64,000 nucleotides of DNA from Sphingopyxis chilensis (GTDB lineage: Bacteria > Pseudomonadota > Alphaproteobacteria > Sphingomonadales > Sphingomonadaceae): assembly GCF_035930445.1 (NCBI RefSeq), contig NZ_CP142394.1, positions 1,211,501 to 1,275,500 of the forward strand, read 5' to 3'. The notes below the pieces were generated by a model. The model saw nothing but the letters and a program-made list of their open reading frames with translations. It was not told the DNA's origin and made no database searches. This document shows, one piece after another, positions 51,007-59,953 of the stretch (its first letter is position 1; each line of letters starts with the position of its first letter). The translations under genes were made by a program, and so were the position numbers.

Positions 51007-53316
51007 ATGGACGCACTGGGCGATATTCGCGTGATCGAACTGGCGACGGGTGTCGCGGGCCCGATCGTCGGCATGTTTTTCTCGGATTTCGGCGCCGACG
51101 TCGTCAAGGTCGAGCTTCCGGGCGGCGACCCCGAGCGCGGCGCGCCGGGTTTTCCGATGTGGAATCGCGGCAAGCGGGGCGTCGTCGTCGATCCCGCATC
51201 GCCGGGCGACCTTGCCTGGCTGCGCGAGCAGATCCGCGGCGCCGACATCGTCATCACGCGGGGCGGCGACGAGCTTGCGGCCTTCGGATTCGACGGCATC
51301 GCCCTGGTCGAGGAGCAGCCGTGCCTCGTCCTGCTCGAGCTGCCGACCTATCTTGCGGGCCATTGTCCCTGGGCGGGGGGCATTGAGTCCGCGGCGCTCC
51401 TTGGCGCTTATGGCGGGCAGTTCGCGCGCCAGTCCTCGGTTTCGGGCGAGCCGGTCGAATCGGTCTATCAGACATTGCTCTATGCCCATGGGCTGTGGGC
51501 GTCGGTCTGCGCCGTGTCGGCGCTCGTCGAACGCGAGGCTTCGGGCTTCGGCCAGCGGGTGATCGTATCGGGCATCAACGCCTTGCAGCAGCTCACGATG
51601 ATCTCGCTGGTCGTCGATCCGAACGCCGACGATCCGGACACGGCGGTGGGCGGGGCGGGGCGGCATCCGACCTATTCGCGCCTCGTCGCCGGCGACGGCA
51701 AATGGTTCACCAGCGGCGCGCTCGGTCCCCGGTTCGAAGCGCTGTTCATGGAGGCGATCGGGCTGGGGACGATCGCGGACGATGCGCGGCTTGGCGGCCA
51801 GCTTGCGAACATGCTCGCGCCCGAAAATATCGGGTGGGTCCAAAAGGCAGTCGACGAGGCGGTCCGCAAGCAGCCGCGCCAGCATTGGCTCGATCGCCTC
51901 GACGCGCTTGGCATACCGGCAGGTCCGATCGATAGCCGCGACGCCTGGCTCGATCATCCGCAGGTCGCCGCCATGGGCATGCGCGTCGAACTCGAGGATC
52001 CCGACCGCGGGCCCGTCGTCATGCCCGGCATCCCGATCAATCTGACCGCGACGCCCGGCGCGGTGCGCGGACCCGCGCCGGCGCATGGCGAGCATGATGG
52101 CCGTATCGAGCCATGGGATAGCTCGACAACGGGCGGCCCGCACGCGCGCCCCGCGGTGCGGCCGGGACCCCTGTCGGGCTTCCGGATCGTCAACAGCGGG
52201 CCTTTTCTGGCGAGCCCCTATGCGGGTTGCCTGCTCTCGGCGCTCGGCGCCGATGTCATCAAGGTCGAGCCGGTGCTCGGCGATCCGTTTCGCAAGGCGG
52301 CGTTCGGCGCGAACCGGGGGATGCGGAGCCTCGCGATCGACCTTAAGAACCCCGACAGCATCCAGGCCTTCTACAAGCTTATCGCCAATGCCGATGCCTT
52401 CATCGATGGCTTCCGGCCGGGCGTTACCAGGGAGCTGGGGATCGACTATGAGCGGCTGACGGCGATCAACCCCGGGCTCGTCACCATGTCGCTCTCGGCC
52501 TTTGGCGAGACGGGCCCGCTCGGCGGCCGCGGCGGGGTCGACATGGTGCTCCAAGGCATGGCGGGCATGATGGCGGCGGAGGGCGGCGACGGCGAACCGA
52601 TCGTGAACACCATCTCGGTCTGCGATATCAGCACCGCCTCGGTTTCGGCGCTGACGATCTGCCTCGCGCTCTTCCACCGGCTTCGCACCGGCGAGGGGCA
52701 GCGCAGCTGGGATACGCTTCTCGGGACCGCGACCTATCTCCAGTCGGCCGAGATCATCCGGTTCGAGGGCCGCGCGCCCGCGGCGACCGGCGGCGCCGAC
52801 TATCGGGGATCCTGTCCCCATAATCGGATGTACCGCGCGAGCGACGGATGGATCCGGATCGCCGCGCCACCGGGCGATGGCGCGGCACGGATCGCGGCCG
52901 CGCTCGGGCTGTCCGAACAGGCGCTAATCGAGGGAGACGCCGCCGCTGCGATCGGCGGCGCGGTCGCCGGGCTGGAGCGGGGCGCGGCCGCGCGCCTCTT
53001 CAACGCGGCAGGCGTGCCCGCGGCCGCGGTGCGCAAGGTCACCGAAGTGCTCCGCGACCCGCGCCTCGGCGAAGCCGGCTTCGCCCATGTCTATCCCTCG
53101 GATGCCGGCGGCTATATTTCGACCCCCGGACGCATGGCGTCGTTCAGCCGCACCGAAATGCGCTCGGTGCTGAAGCCCCCGGGCATCGGCGAGCATAGCG
53201 TCAGAATTCTCGAGGATGCGGGCGTCGAGCCCGACGCGATCGCGCATCTGCTGGCGACCGGCGGGATCGCGGTCGGCGGCCCGATGCCGCAGGTCCTGCC
53301 GCATGCCTATCGCTGA
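51007..53316 (+). CDS. Tandem (double-domain) CaiB/BaiF CoA-transferase
   Basis: A 769-residue fusion of two family III CoA-transferase units: residues about 1-370 (VIELATGVAGPIVGMFFSDF, ADVVKVELPGGDP) and about 388-769 (FRIVNSGPFLASPYAGCLL, ADVIKVEPVLGDP). An ungapped alignment of the active-site segments puts the catalytic aspartate at Asp540 (SVCDISTAS) in the second half, whereas the equivalent residue in the first half is Leu158 (YQTLLYAHG). The protein therefore seems to have one working and one structural domain, resembling a covalent dimer such as DddD. It would give the pathway acid its CoA. Confidence 0.92.
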   Translation: MDALGDIRVIELATGVAGPIVGMFFSDFGADVVKVELPGGDPERGAPGFPMWNRGKRGVVVDPASPGDLAWLREQIRGADIVITRGGDELAAFGFDGIALVEEQPCLVLLELPTYLAGHCPWAGGIESAALLGAYGGQFARQSSVSGEPVESVYQTLLYAHGLWASVCAVSALVEREASGFGQRVIVSGINALQQLTMISLVVDPNADDPDTAVGGAGRHPTYSRLVAGDGKWFTSGALGPRFEALFMEAIGLGTIADDARLGGQLANMLAPENIGWVQKAVDEAVRKQPRQHWLDRLDALGIPAGPIDSRDAWLDHPQVAAMGMRVELEDPDRGPVVMPGIPINLTATPGAVRGPAPAHGEHDGRIEPWDSSTTGGPHARPAVRPGPLSGFRIVNSGPFLASPYAGCLLSALGADVIKVEPVLGDPFRKAAFGANRGMRSLAIDLKNPDSIQAFYKLIANADAFIDGFRPGVTRELGIDYERLTAINPGLVTMSLSAFGETGPLGGRGGVDMVLQGMAGMMAAEGGDGEPIVNTISVCDISTASVSALTICLALFHRLRTGEGQRSWDTLLGTATYLQSAEIIRFEGRAPAATGGADYRGSCPHNRMYRASDGWIRIAAPPGDGAARIAAALGLSEQALIEGDAAAAIGGAVAGLERGAAARLFNAAGVPAAAVRKVTEVLRDPRLGEAGFAHVYPSDAGGYISTPGRMASFSRTEMRSVLKPPGIGEHSVRILEDAGVEPDAIAHLLATGGIAVGGPMPQVLPHAYR

Positions 53317-53343
53317 ATCCGCCCGATCGAGAAGGAAGACCAA

Positions 53344-54762
53344 GTGACCCAAATCGGAATGACCATCAACGGCCGAACGGTGCAGGCGGATAGCCGTTTC
53401 GCGGTGATCGACCCCGCAACTGGCGAACCCTTTGCCGAGGCCCCCGCCGCGAGCGCGCGCCAACTCGACGAGGCGATGGCGAGCGCCGAAAGCGCTTTTG
53501 CGGCCTGGCGCCGCGACGAGGCTTTCCGGCGCCGGGCGCTGCGCGACGCAGCGAAGCTGATGCTCGAGATCGCCCCCGCGATCGGGCGCGTGCTCGCCCA
53601 GGAGCAGGGCAAGCCGCTTGCCGACACCGGCATCGAATTCGAGGCGGCGGCTGAATGGCTCTCTTACTATGCCGATCTCGAGCTTGCGCCCGAGATCGTC
53701 CAGAACGACGCGCTCGCCTTTGCCGAGATCGTCCGCCGTCCCTTGGGCGTGGTGGCCGGGATCACACCCTGGAACTATCCGATTGCGCTCGCCTTCTGGA
53801 AGATCGCGCCAGCGCTCCGGGCGGGCAATACGATCGTCCTCAAGCCGTCGCCCTATACGCCGCTGTCGACGTTGATGGTCGGTGAAGCCCTGCAGGCGGT
53901 GCTTCCGCCCGGCGTCGTCAACATCATATCGGGACCCGATCCGCTCGGTGCGCAAATGACCGCGCACCGGGTCCCGCGCAAGGTCACGTTCACCGGGTCG
54001 ACAGCGACGGGCATGAAGGTGATGGCGGCGGCCGCGGCGGATCTCAAGCGGGTGACGCTCGAACTCGGCGGAAACGATCCGGCGATCATCCTCGACGACG
54101 TCGATATCGACGCGGTTGCCGACGACCTCTTCTGGGGCGGCTTCTACAACAACGGCCAGGTCTGCGTGGCGATCAAGCGCATCTATGCGCATCAAAGCGT
54201 TCACGCCCGGCTTGTCGAAGCGCTCGCCGAGCGCGCGCGGGCGGTCGCGGTCGGCGCCTGGAACGAAGACGGGGCGGTTCTCGGCCCGCTCAACAACAAG
54301 GCGCAGTTCGACCGCGTCTCGCTGCTCGTCGCCGAGGCTCTCGCGACGGGCGCACGCGCCGCCGCGGGCGGGGCGGCGGTGGACCGCCCGGGCTATTTCT
54401 ACCAGCCGACGATCCTCACCGATCTCGACGAGGGCGCGCGCGTCGTGACCGAGGAGCAGTTCGGTCCCGTGCTTCCCGTTCTCCCCTTTTCCGACATCGG
54501 CGATGCGCTCGCGCGTGCCAACGCCGGCATGCACGGGCTGACCGCGTCGGTCTGGTCTTCCGACCCGCTACGCGCCGCCGAGGTCGGCCTCGGGATCGAA
54601 GCCGGGCAGGTTCAGGTGAACGGCCACGCGATGGGCCTGCAGCCGCACCTCCCGTTCGGCGGCCGCAAATGGAGCGGCGTCGGCGTCGAGAACGGCCCCT
54701 GGGGGCTTCATGGCTTCACCGACATCCAGCTTTTGTATGCGCCGCCGCGGGCCGCGGCATGA
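53344..54762 (+). CDS. Aldehyde dehydrogenase
   Basis: A 472-residue aldehyde dehydrogenase: GVVAGITPWNYPIALAFW, FTGSTATGMKVM, catalytic Glu in VTLELGGNDP, catalytic Cys in NNGQVCVAIKR, and PFGGRKWSGVGVE. GTG start at 53344. It should convert the aldehyde produced by the P450 and alcohol dehydrogenase steps to the carboxylic acid substrate of the CoA-transferase upstream. Confidence 0.95.
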   Translation: MTQIGMTINGRTVQADSRFAVIDPATGEPFAEAPAASARQLDEAMASAESAFAAWRRDEAFRRRALRDAAKLMLEIAPAIGRVLAQEQGKPLADTGIEFEAAAEWLSYYADLELAPEIVQNDALAFAEIVRRPLGVVAGITPWNYPIALAFWKIAPALRAGNTIVLKPSPYTPLSTLMVGEALQAVLPPGVVNIISGPDPLGAQMTAHRVPRKVTFTGSTATGMKVMAAAAADLKRVTLELGGNDPAIILDDVDIDAVADDLFWGGFYNNGQVCVAIKRIYAHQSVHARLVEALAERARAVAVGAWNEDGAVLGPLNNKAQFDRVSLLVAEALATGARAAAGGAAVDRPGYFYQPTILTDLDEGARVVTEEQFGPVLPVLPFSDIGDALARANAGMHGLTASVWSSDPLRAAEVGLGIEAGQVQVNGHAMGLQPHLPFGGRKWSGVGVENGPWGLHGFTDIQLLYAPPRAAA

Positions 54763-54795
54763 CGATTCGAACCACAAAAAAGCAAAGGGAATATC

Positions 54796-55710
54796 ATGGG
54801 AGCACTTGAAGGACGCGTCGCAATTATCACCGGAGCCGGACGCGGCATCGGCGCAGCGATTGCTCGCCGCTATGCGGCGGAGGGAGCGAAGGTCGTGATC
54901 AACGATCTGGGCGGCGATACGACGGGCGAGGGCAGCGATGCAGGGCCCGCCACCGTTGTTGCGCAGGAAATCATCGCCGCGGGCGGCGAAGCGATCGCCG
55001 ACGGCGGCGATATCGCCGACGTCGCGACGGGCGAGAGGCTCGTCAGGCTCGCGGTCGAGACGTTCGGCAAGCTCGACATCGTCGTCAATGTGGCGGGCAT
55101 CCTGCGCGACCGGATGATCTTCAATCTCGACGAGGCGGACTGGGATGCAGTTATCCGCGTTCATCTTAAAGGGCATTATGCGACGATCAAGCCCGCCGCG
55201 GCCTATTGGCGCTCGCTCCGCAATCCCGACGGCGAGTTCCGGATCATCAACTTTACCTCGGCCTCGGGCCTCCACGGGTCGCCGGGCCAGCCCAATTATG
55301 CGGCGGCGAAGATGGGCGTCGTCGGCCTGACGATGTCACTCGCGAACGGCCTTGCTCGTTATGGCATCACCGTGAATGCGATCGCGCCCGGCGCGACGAC
55401 GCGTCTGACTGGCACCGTCGCCGACGACAAGAATGTCGACGGGCCAGCGCGCGCGGACGACCCCTATACGCCCGAGCGGGTCGCGCCGATCGTCGTGTTT
55501 CTGGGATCGACCGAATCCGGCTGGATGTCGGGACGAACGATCGGCGCCGCGGGCGACGAGCTCATGCTCTACAATATCCCCGAAATGATCAAGACGATCG
55601 ACGGTGTCACCGACCTCGATCCCGCCGATCTCGCGGCGAAGGTCGAAAAGGAATTCCGGCCGCTCGCCGACGGGCTCGCGCCGACGGTCTATTTCGATGC
55701 CCAGATGTAG
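54796..55710 (+). CDS. SDR-family hydroxyacyl-CoA dehydrogenase, MFE-2 type
   Basis: A 304-residue SDR with TGAGRGIG at residues 13-20, VINDLGGDTTGEGSDAGPA, NVAGILRDRM, and YAAAK. It is of the same MFE-2-like subtype as 3946-4857 (shared NDLGG, AGPA..VV, GILRDR, NYxAAKMGVVGL). It would oxidise a 3-hydroxyacyl-CoA; in an aldolase-type route it could instead act on the shortened chain. AGGGAA upstream of ATG 54796. Confidence 0.93.
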   Translation: MGALEGRVAIITGAGRGIGAAIARRYAAEGAKVVINDLGGDTTGEGSDAGPATVVAQEIIAAGGEAIADGGDIADVATGERLVRLAVETFGKLDIVVNVAGILRDRMIFNLDEADWDAVIRVHLKGHYATIKPAAAYWRSLRNPDGEFRIINFTSASGLHGSPGQPNYAAAKMGVVGLTMSLANGLARYGITVNAIAPGATTRLTGTVADDKNVDGPARADDPYTPERVAPIVVFLGSTESGWMSGRTIGAAGDELMLYNIPEMIKTIDGVTDLDPADLAAKVEKEFRPLADGLAPTVYFDAQM

Positions 55711-55782
55711 CGGCGCCCTGTCGGGGCGGCCAATCCGGGCCGCCCGCCGGCATGCATGACCAAATGACGATGCACGGAGAAT

Positions 55783-56193
55783 ATGATGTCCATCGGGCCA
55801 ATTCCTGAACCCACTCCCGAAACCCTGGCCTTCTGGCAAGGGACGGCGGCGGGCGAGCTTCGCATCCAGCGATGCCGCGCGTGCGAGAATTTCTATTTCT
55901 ATCCGAGGCCCTTCTGTCCGAAGTGCAACTCGGACGAGGTCGAGTGGCAGCCGGTGTCGGGCAAGGCGCAGCTGGCCTCCTATATCATCAACTATCGGCC
56001 CTATGAGGATTTCCAGACCGAGGAACCCCAGATCATCGCGCTGGTGACGCTCGCGGAGGGGCCGCGGATGTGCACCAATATCGTCGGCGTCGCCCCCGAT
56101 CCCGACCAGCTTCCGCTCGGTCTCGCGCTACAGGTCGCCTTCGAGCCGCGGGGCGAGCAGTTCCTCCCCGTCTTCAAGCCGGCGAGGAGCTGA
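55783..56193 (+). CDS. DUF35 OB-fold / zinc-ribbon protein
   Basis: A 136-residue DUF35 protein: N-terminal helix PETLAFWQGTAAGELRIQRC, then a complete zinc ribbon of four cysteines (Cys31, Cys34, Cys45, Cys48), then the OB fold (LASYIINYRPY, IIALVTLAEGPRM). In steroid degraders the ChsH2 DUF35 domain binds and activates the Ltp2 aldolase. Here the DUF35 gene ends three bases before a thiolase-fold gene of the Ltp2 sort, so the same complex is likely. Confidence 0.92.
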   Translation: MMSIGPIPEPTPETLAFWQGTAAGELRIQRCRACENFYFYPRPFCPKCNSDEVEWQPVSGKAQLASYIINYRPYEDFQTEEPQIIALVTLAEGPRMCTNIVGVAPDPDQLPLGLALQVAFEPRGEQFLPVFKPARS

Positions 56194-56196
56194 CCT

Positions 56197-57360
56197 ATGG
56201 CGATGATGTCACCCAATGGCGGCCATATCGCCATCGTCGGTGCCTCGGAATCCTCGCGGATCGGGGTCGTTCCCGACATGTCGATGATCCAGTTGCACGC
56301 CGATGCGGCGCGCCTCGCGCTCGAAGACGCGGGCCTGACGCCGGCCGATGTCGACGGGATAGCCACTGCCGAAACCCAGGTCATCGAGGTCGCCGCGATG
56401 CTCGGCATCCGCCCGCGGTGGATGGACGGCACGACGATCGGCGGTTGCAGCTTTCTCGCCCACGTCCGTCATGCCGCCGCGGCCATCGCGACGGGACAGG
56501 CCGATGTCGTCCTGATCACCCACGGCGAGTCCGGCCGCTCGTGGGTCGGGATGCCCAATTATTCGATGAACCCGCGCGGCCCCGACGGCCAGTTCGAGCA
56601 GCCTTTCGGTGCGATCACCCCCTATTCGCTGTTCACGCTGCCGGCGCTCGCCTTCCTCGAGGCGCGGGGCATGAGCCAGCGCGACCTCGCCGAAGTCGTC
56701 GTGGCGCAGCGCGAATGGGCCATCCCGAACGAGCGTGCGCAGCGCCGCAGCGCCGTCACCGTGGACGAGGTGCTCGCGGGTCCCCGCGTCGCTTATCCGT
56801 TCACGCGGGACATGTGCTGCGTGGTCACCGACGGTGGCGGCGCGCTGGTGCTGGTCAGCGCCGAGCGGGCTCGCGATCTTCCGAGCCGCGACAGGGCGGT
56901 CTACCTGCTCGGCTCGGGCGAGGCCTGCGAGAGCGTGCTCGTGTCGCAAATGGACGATCTCACCTCGTTCGGCTCGTTCCGCCGGGCGAGCGCCGAGGCA
57001 TTCGCGACCGCCGGGGTCGGCCATGCCGATATCGACCATGCCATGTTCTACGACGCCTTTGCGCATCTCCCGCTCTACATGCTCGAAGATACGGGCTTCG
57101 TGAGCTTCGGGGAGTCGGGCGGCTTCTTCGCGGACGGGCACACGCGGCCCGGCGGGCGTCTCCCCGTCAACACGCAGGGCGGCGGCATGTCCTACTCGCA
57201 TTCCGGGATGTACGGGATGTTCGCCATCCAGGAATCGATGCGGCAACTGCGCGGCGAGGCGGTGGTCCAGGTACCCGGCATCGAGACGAGCTTCGTCCAG
57301 GGGGTGGGCGGTCTCTTCTGGTCGGCCGCCTCGCTCATTCTTTCGAACCGACAGCCTTAA
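56197..57360 (+). CDS. Ltp2-like thiolase-fold aldolase
   Basis: A 387-residue thiolase-superfamily protein lacking thiolase chemistry. Aligned with the SCP2 thiolase at 427-1632, the nucleophile Cys position is Gly83 (TTIGGCSFLAHV, with Cys84 shifted by one), the HDCF block is FYDAF (Tyr285), and the GHPxGASG loop is SHSGMYG (Tyr339). Tyrosines at such places are the mark of Ltp2, the retro-aldolase that cleaves beta-hydroxyacyl-CoA side chains in steroid catabolism with its DUF35 partner. It would split the product of the hotdog hydratase into a ketone or aldehyde and a short acyl-CoA. Confidence 0.88.
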   Translation: MAMMSPNGGHIAIVGASESSRIGVVPDMSMIQLHADAARLALEDAGLTPADVDGIATAETQVIEVAAMLGIRPRWMDGTTIGGCSFLAHVRHAAAAIATGQADVVLITHGESGRSWVGMPNYSMNPRGPDGQFEQPFGAITPYSLFTLPALAFLEARGMSQRDLAEVVVAQREWAIPNERAQRRSAVTVDEVLAGPRVAYPFTRDMCCVVTDGGGALVLVSAERARDLPSRDRAVYLLGSGEACESVLVSQMDDLTSFGSFRRASAEAFATAGVGHADIDHAMFYDAFAHLPLYMLEDTGFVSFGESGGFFADGHTRPGGRLPVNTQGGGMSYSHSGMYGMFAIQESMRQLRGEAVVQVPGIETSFVQGVGGLFWSAASLILSNRQP

Positions 57361-57440
57361 GCGAGACGCCATTGATCACATAACGCAAACCGGGCGCGAA
57401 GGGGGCAAACTCCTCGAAGGCCCATCATGGGAGAGGGATT

Positions 57441-59738
57441 ATGACGAGATTATTCTATAGCCTGTTGTGCGGTGTCGGCGGCTTCGCCCTCGCGGGCCAG
57501 GCGCTGGCGCAGGATGGGGAACCGCGGCCGGCATCCGCGCCCGAGCGAGCGCCGCAGACGGAGGCGAGCGAAGACGACATCGTCGTGACGGCGCTGCGCC
57601 GGTCCGAAAATCTCCAGGATGTTCCGGTCTCGGTCTCCGCGCTTGGCGGCGAGGCGCTCGAGAAACAGCGACTGATGCAGGTCAGTGATCTCGCCGGTTC
57701 CATTCCCAACCTCCAGGCATCTACCGTGGCGGGCGATGGGCTGGCGATCTTCTCGCTGCGCGGCGTCTCGATGTCCGACTTCAGCTTCAACCAGCAGGGT
57801 CCCGTCGCGACCTATTTCGACGAGGTCTACAAGGGCAGCTTTCCGCTCCTCCCGCTCGCGATGTTCGACCTCGAACGCGTCGAGGTGCTGCGCGGACCGC
57901 AGGGCACGCTCTACGGCAAGAACACCACAGGAGGCGCGATCAATTTCATCAGCCGCAAGCCCGGCTACGACACCGAGGCTTATCTGAGGATCGGCTATGG
58001 CAATTACGACCGTATCGACGCCGAGGGCGCGGTACAGACCGCGCTTGGCGACAAGGCGGCGGCGCGCATCGCCTTCACCTTCGCGCGCGCAGACGGCTGG
58101 TTTAAGAATCTGCTTCCGGGCAAGCCCGCGGGAAGCGCGGTACGCCAATATGGCGTTCGTGCGTCGTTCCTCCTCGAGCCGAGCGACGATCTCGATTTCG
58201 TCCTGCGGCTTTCGACCAGCCTCCAGAATCCGATCGAATATGGCATTTTGGGGCGTCCCGTGGGAACCGCCGGCATCGGCGGCGGCGTCTATGAAATGTT
58301 CGGCGGCGCGAGCTATTTCAGGACCGGGCTCGGGCGCCGCGAAACCGAAAGCGACAATGTCGGGCGGCACCGGCACCGCACCTATGGCGCCTCCTTCACC
58401 GGAAACTGGCATGTCTCGGACAGCCTGACGGTCACGTCGGTGAGTTCCTACGATTATGGCAAGCTCTTTGTGCTCGACGAGGGCGACGGCACGCCGCTGC
58501 GCGTGCTCGAGGCCGATCTGCGGGGCTCGGGCCGGCAATTCTCGCAGGACTTGCGGTTGTCGAGCGATTCCGACGGCCCGTTCAACTTCATTCTCGGCGC
58601 CTATTATAATTATGAGAAACTTCGCAACGCGACGAGCGCGGGCTTCTACAGCGATATCGATGTGAATGGCGATGGCGCGCTCGATGCGGACGATTGCGTG
58701 GACAGCGCCTTCGCCGTCTCCTGCATCTACCGCAATCGCTATGCCCAGGTCCGCAAGAGCGCTGCAGTCTACAGCGACGTGAACTATAAATTGTCGGATC
58801 AAGTCGTCCTGCGTGGCGGGCTGCGTTACACGCGCGATGTGGGAAATGTGAGAGGCTATTCGGCGCAGATAGAGGGTCCCGACGGCACGCCGATCGTCAA
58901 CACGATTCCCGGCGACGATCCGTTCGATTTCGGCGCCGCGGCAAGCGCGCGCTTTCGCAAGGGCATCGTGACGGGCAAGGTGGGCATCGATTTCAAGACC
59001 GCCGATGACGATCTCCTCTATGCAAGCTTCAGCCGTGGCTACCGGGCGAACGCCTTCAACGCGCAAGCCTATTTTTCGCCGACGGAATTGAATGTCGCCG
59101 ATCCCGAAACGGTCAATGCCTACGAACTGGGCTTCAAGACCCGCTTCCTCGATCGTGCTGTCACCTTGAACGGCGCGATCTTCTATTACGACTATCGAAG
59201 CCAGCAGGCGATCAGCGTGGACTCCACCACGCACACCCAGTCGCTCATCAATATCCCGAAGTCACGGATATTCGGGGGCGAACTGGAACTCGTCGTCCGT
59301 CCCGTCGACGGGGTGCGGATCAACGCGGGTCTTGGGCTCCTCAGTACCAAGATACGGGAAGGAACCCTCACGGGTGTATCGCTCGAAGGCAACAGATTGC
59401 CGAATGCGCCTAAGGTCGGTCTTTCGGTGGGGCTCGACTGGGACGTAATCGAGACCCGTAACGGCAAGCTGAGCTGGGGGGTGAACGGCAGCTACACCTC
59501 GAAGCAATATTTCGATCTGTTCAACACCGATCGTACCGCCCAGAAGGGCTATGTCCTCGTCAACAGCAACCTTACCTACCGCTTCGCCGACGATCGCTAT
59601 GGCATCGGTATCTGGGCCAAGAATATCTTCGACAAATATTATGCGCGATATACGCTCGACCTGTCGGGGGCCGGCTTCGACTATGTTCATCTCGGCGATC
59701 CGCGCACCTACGGTGTCTCGCTCGACGCCAAATTCTGA
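57441..59738 (+). CDS. TonB-dependent outer-membrane receptor
   Basis: A 765-residue receptor with signal peptide (FYSLLCGVGGFALAGQALAQ), plug start DIVVTALRRSENLQDVPVSV, VEVLRGPQGTLYGKNTTGGA, and a barrel ending in YGVSLDAKF. GGGAGAGG precedes ATG 57441. It stands 80 bp after the aldolase on the same strand and closes the P450 operon, so it most likely imports the pathway substrate, the common sphingomonad arrangement for hydrophobic compounds. Confidence 0.95.
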   Translation: MTRLFYSLLCGVGGFALAGQALAQDGEPRPASAPERAPQTEASEDDIVVTALRRSENLQDVPVSVSALGGEALEKQRLMQVSDLAGSIPNLQASTVAGDGLAIFSLRGVSMSDFSFNQQGPVATYFDEVYKGSFPLLPLAMFDLERVEVLRGPQGTLYGKNTTGGAINFISRKPGYDTEAYLRIGYGNYDRIDAEGAVQTALGDKAAARIAFTFARADGWFKNLLPGKPAGSAVRQYGVRASFLLEPSDDLDFVLRLSTSLQNPIEYGILGRPVGTAGIGGGVYEMFGGASYFRTGLGRRETESDNVGRHRHRTYGASFTGNWHVSDSLTVTSVSSYDYGKLFVLDEGDGTPLRVLEADLRGSGRQFSQDLRLSSDSDGPFNFILGAYYNYEKLRNATSAGFYSDIDVNGDGALDADDCVDSAFAVSCIYRNRYAQVRKSAAVYSDVNYKLSDQVVLRGGLRYTRDVGNVRGYSAQIEGPDGTPIVNTIPGDDPFDFGAAASARFRKGIVTGKVGIDFKTADDDLLYASFSRGYRANAFNAQAYFSPTELNVADPETVNAYELGFKTRFLDRAVTLNGAIFYYDYRSQQAISVDSTTHTQSLINIPKSRIFGGELELVVRPVDGVRINAGLGLLSTKIREGTLTGVSLEGNRLPNAPKVGLSVGLDWDVIETRNGKLSWGVNGSYTSKQYFDLFNTDRTAQKGYVLVNSNLTYRFADDRYGIGIWAKNIFDKYYARYTLDLSGAGFDYVHLGDPRTYGVSLDAKF

Positions 59739-59953
59739 TGCGCCGCGATGGCCGGGTGAGCAGGGCACGGTCATCGCGGACCGACCGTTCTCGCCCGGAG
59801 CGGCATTCGGGGGGAAGCTCCTGCTCCCGGACATATCCGGATCGCGAGACGGGCGGCGCGGGGACATGTCTCGGGGCAATCCCGGCGACATCGATCGCCA
59901 CGCCGATTGCGGGTTTGAACATGACGAAGACCACAGAGGCGATGCCGTCCGGG

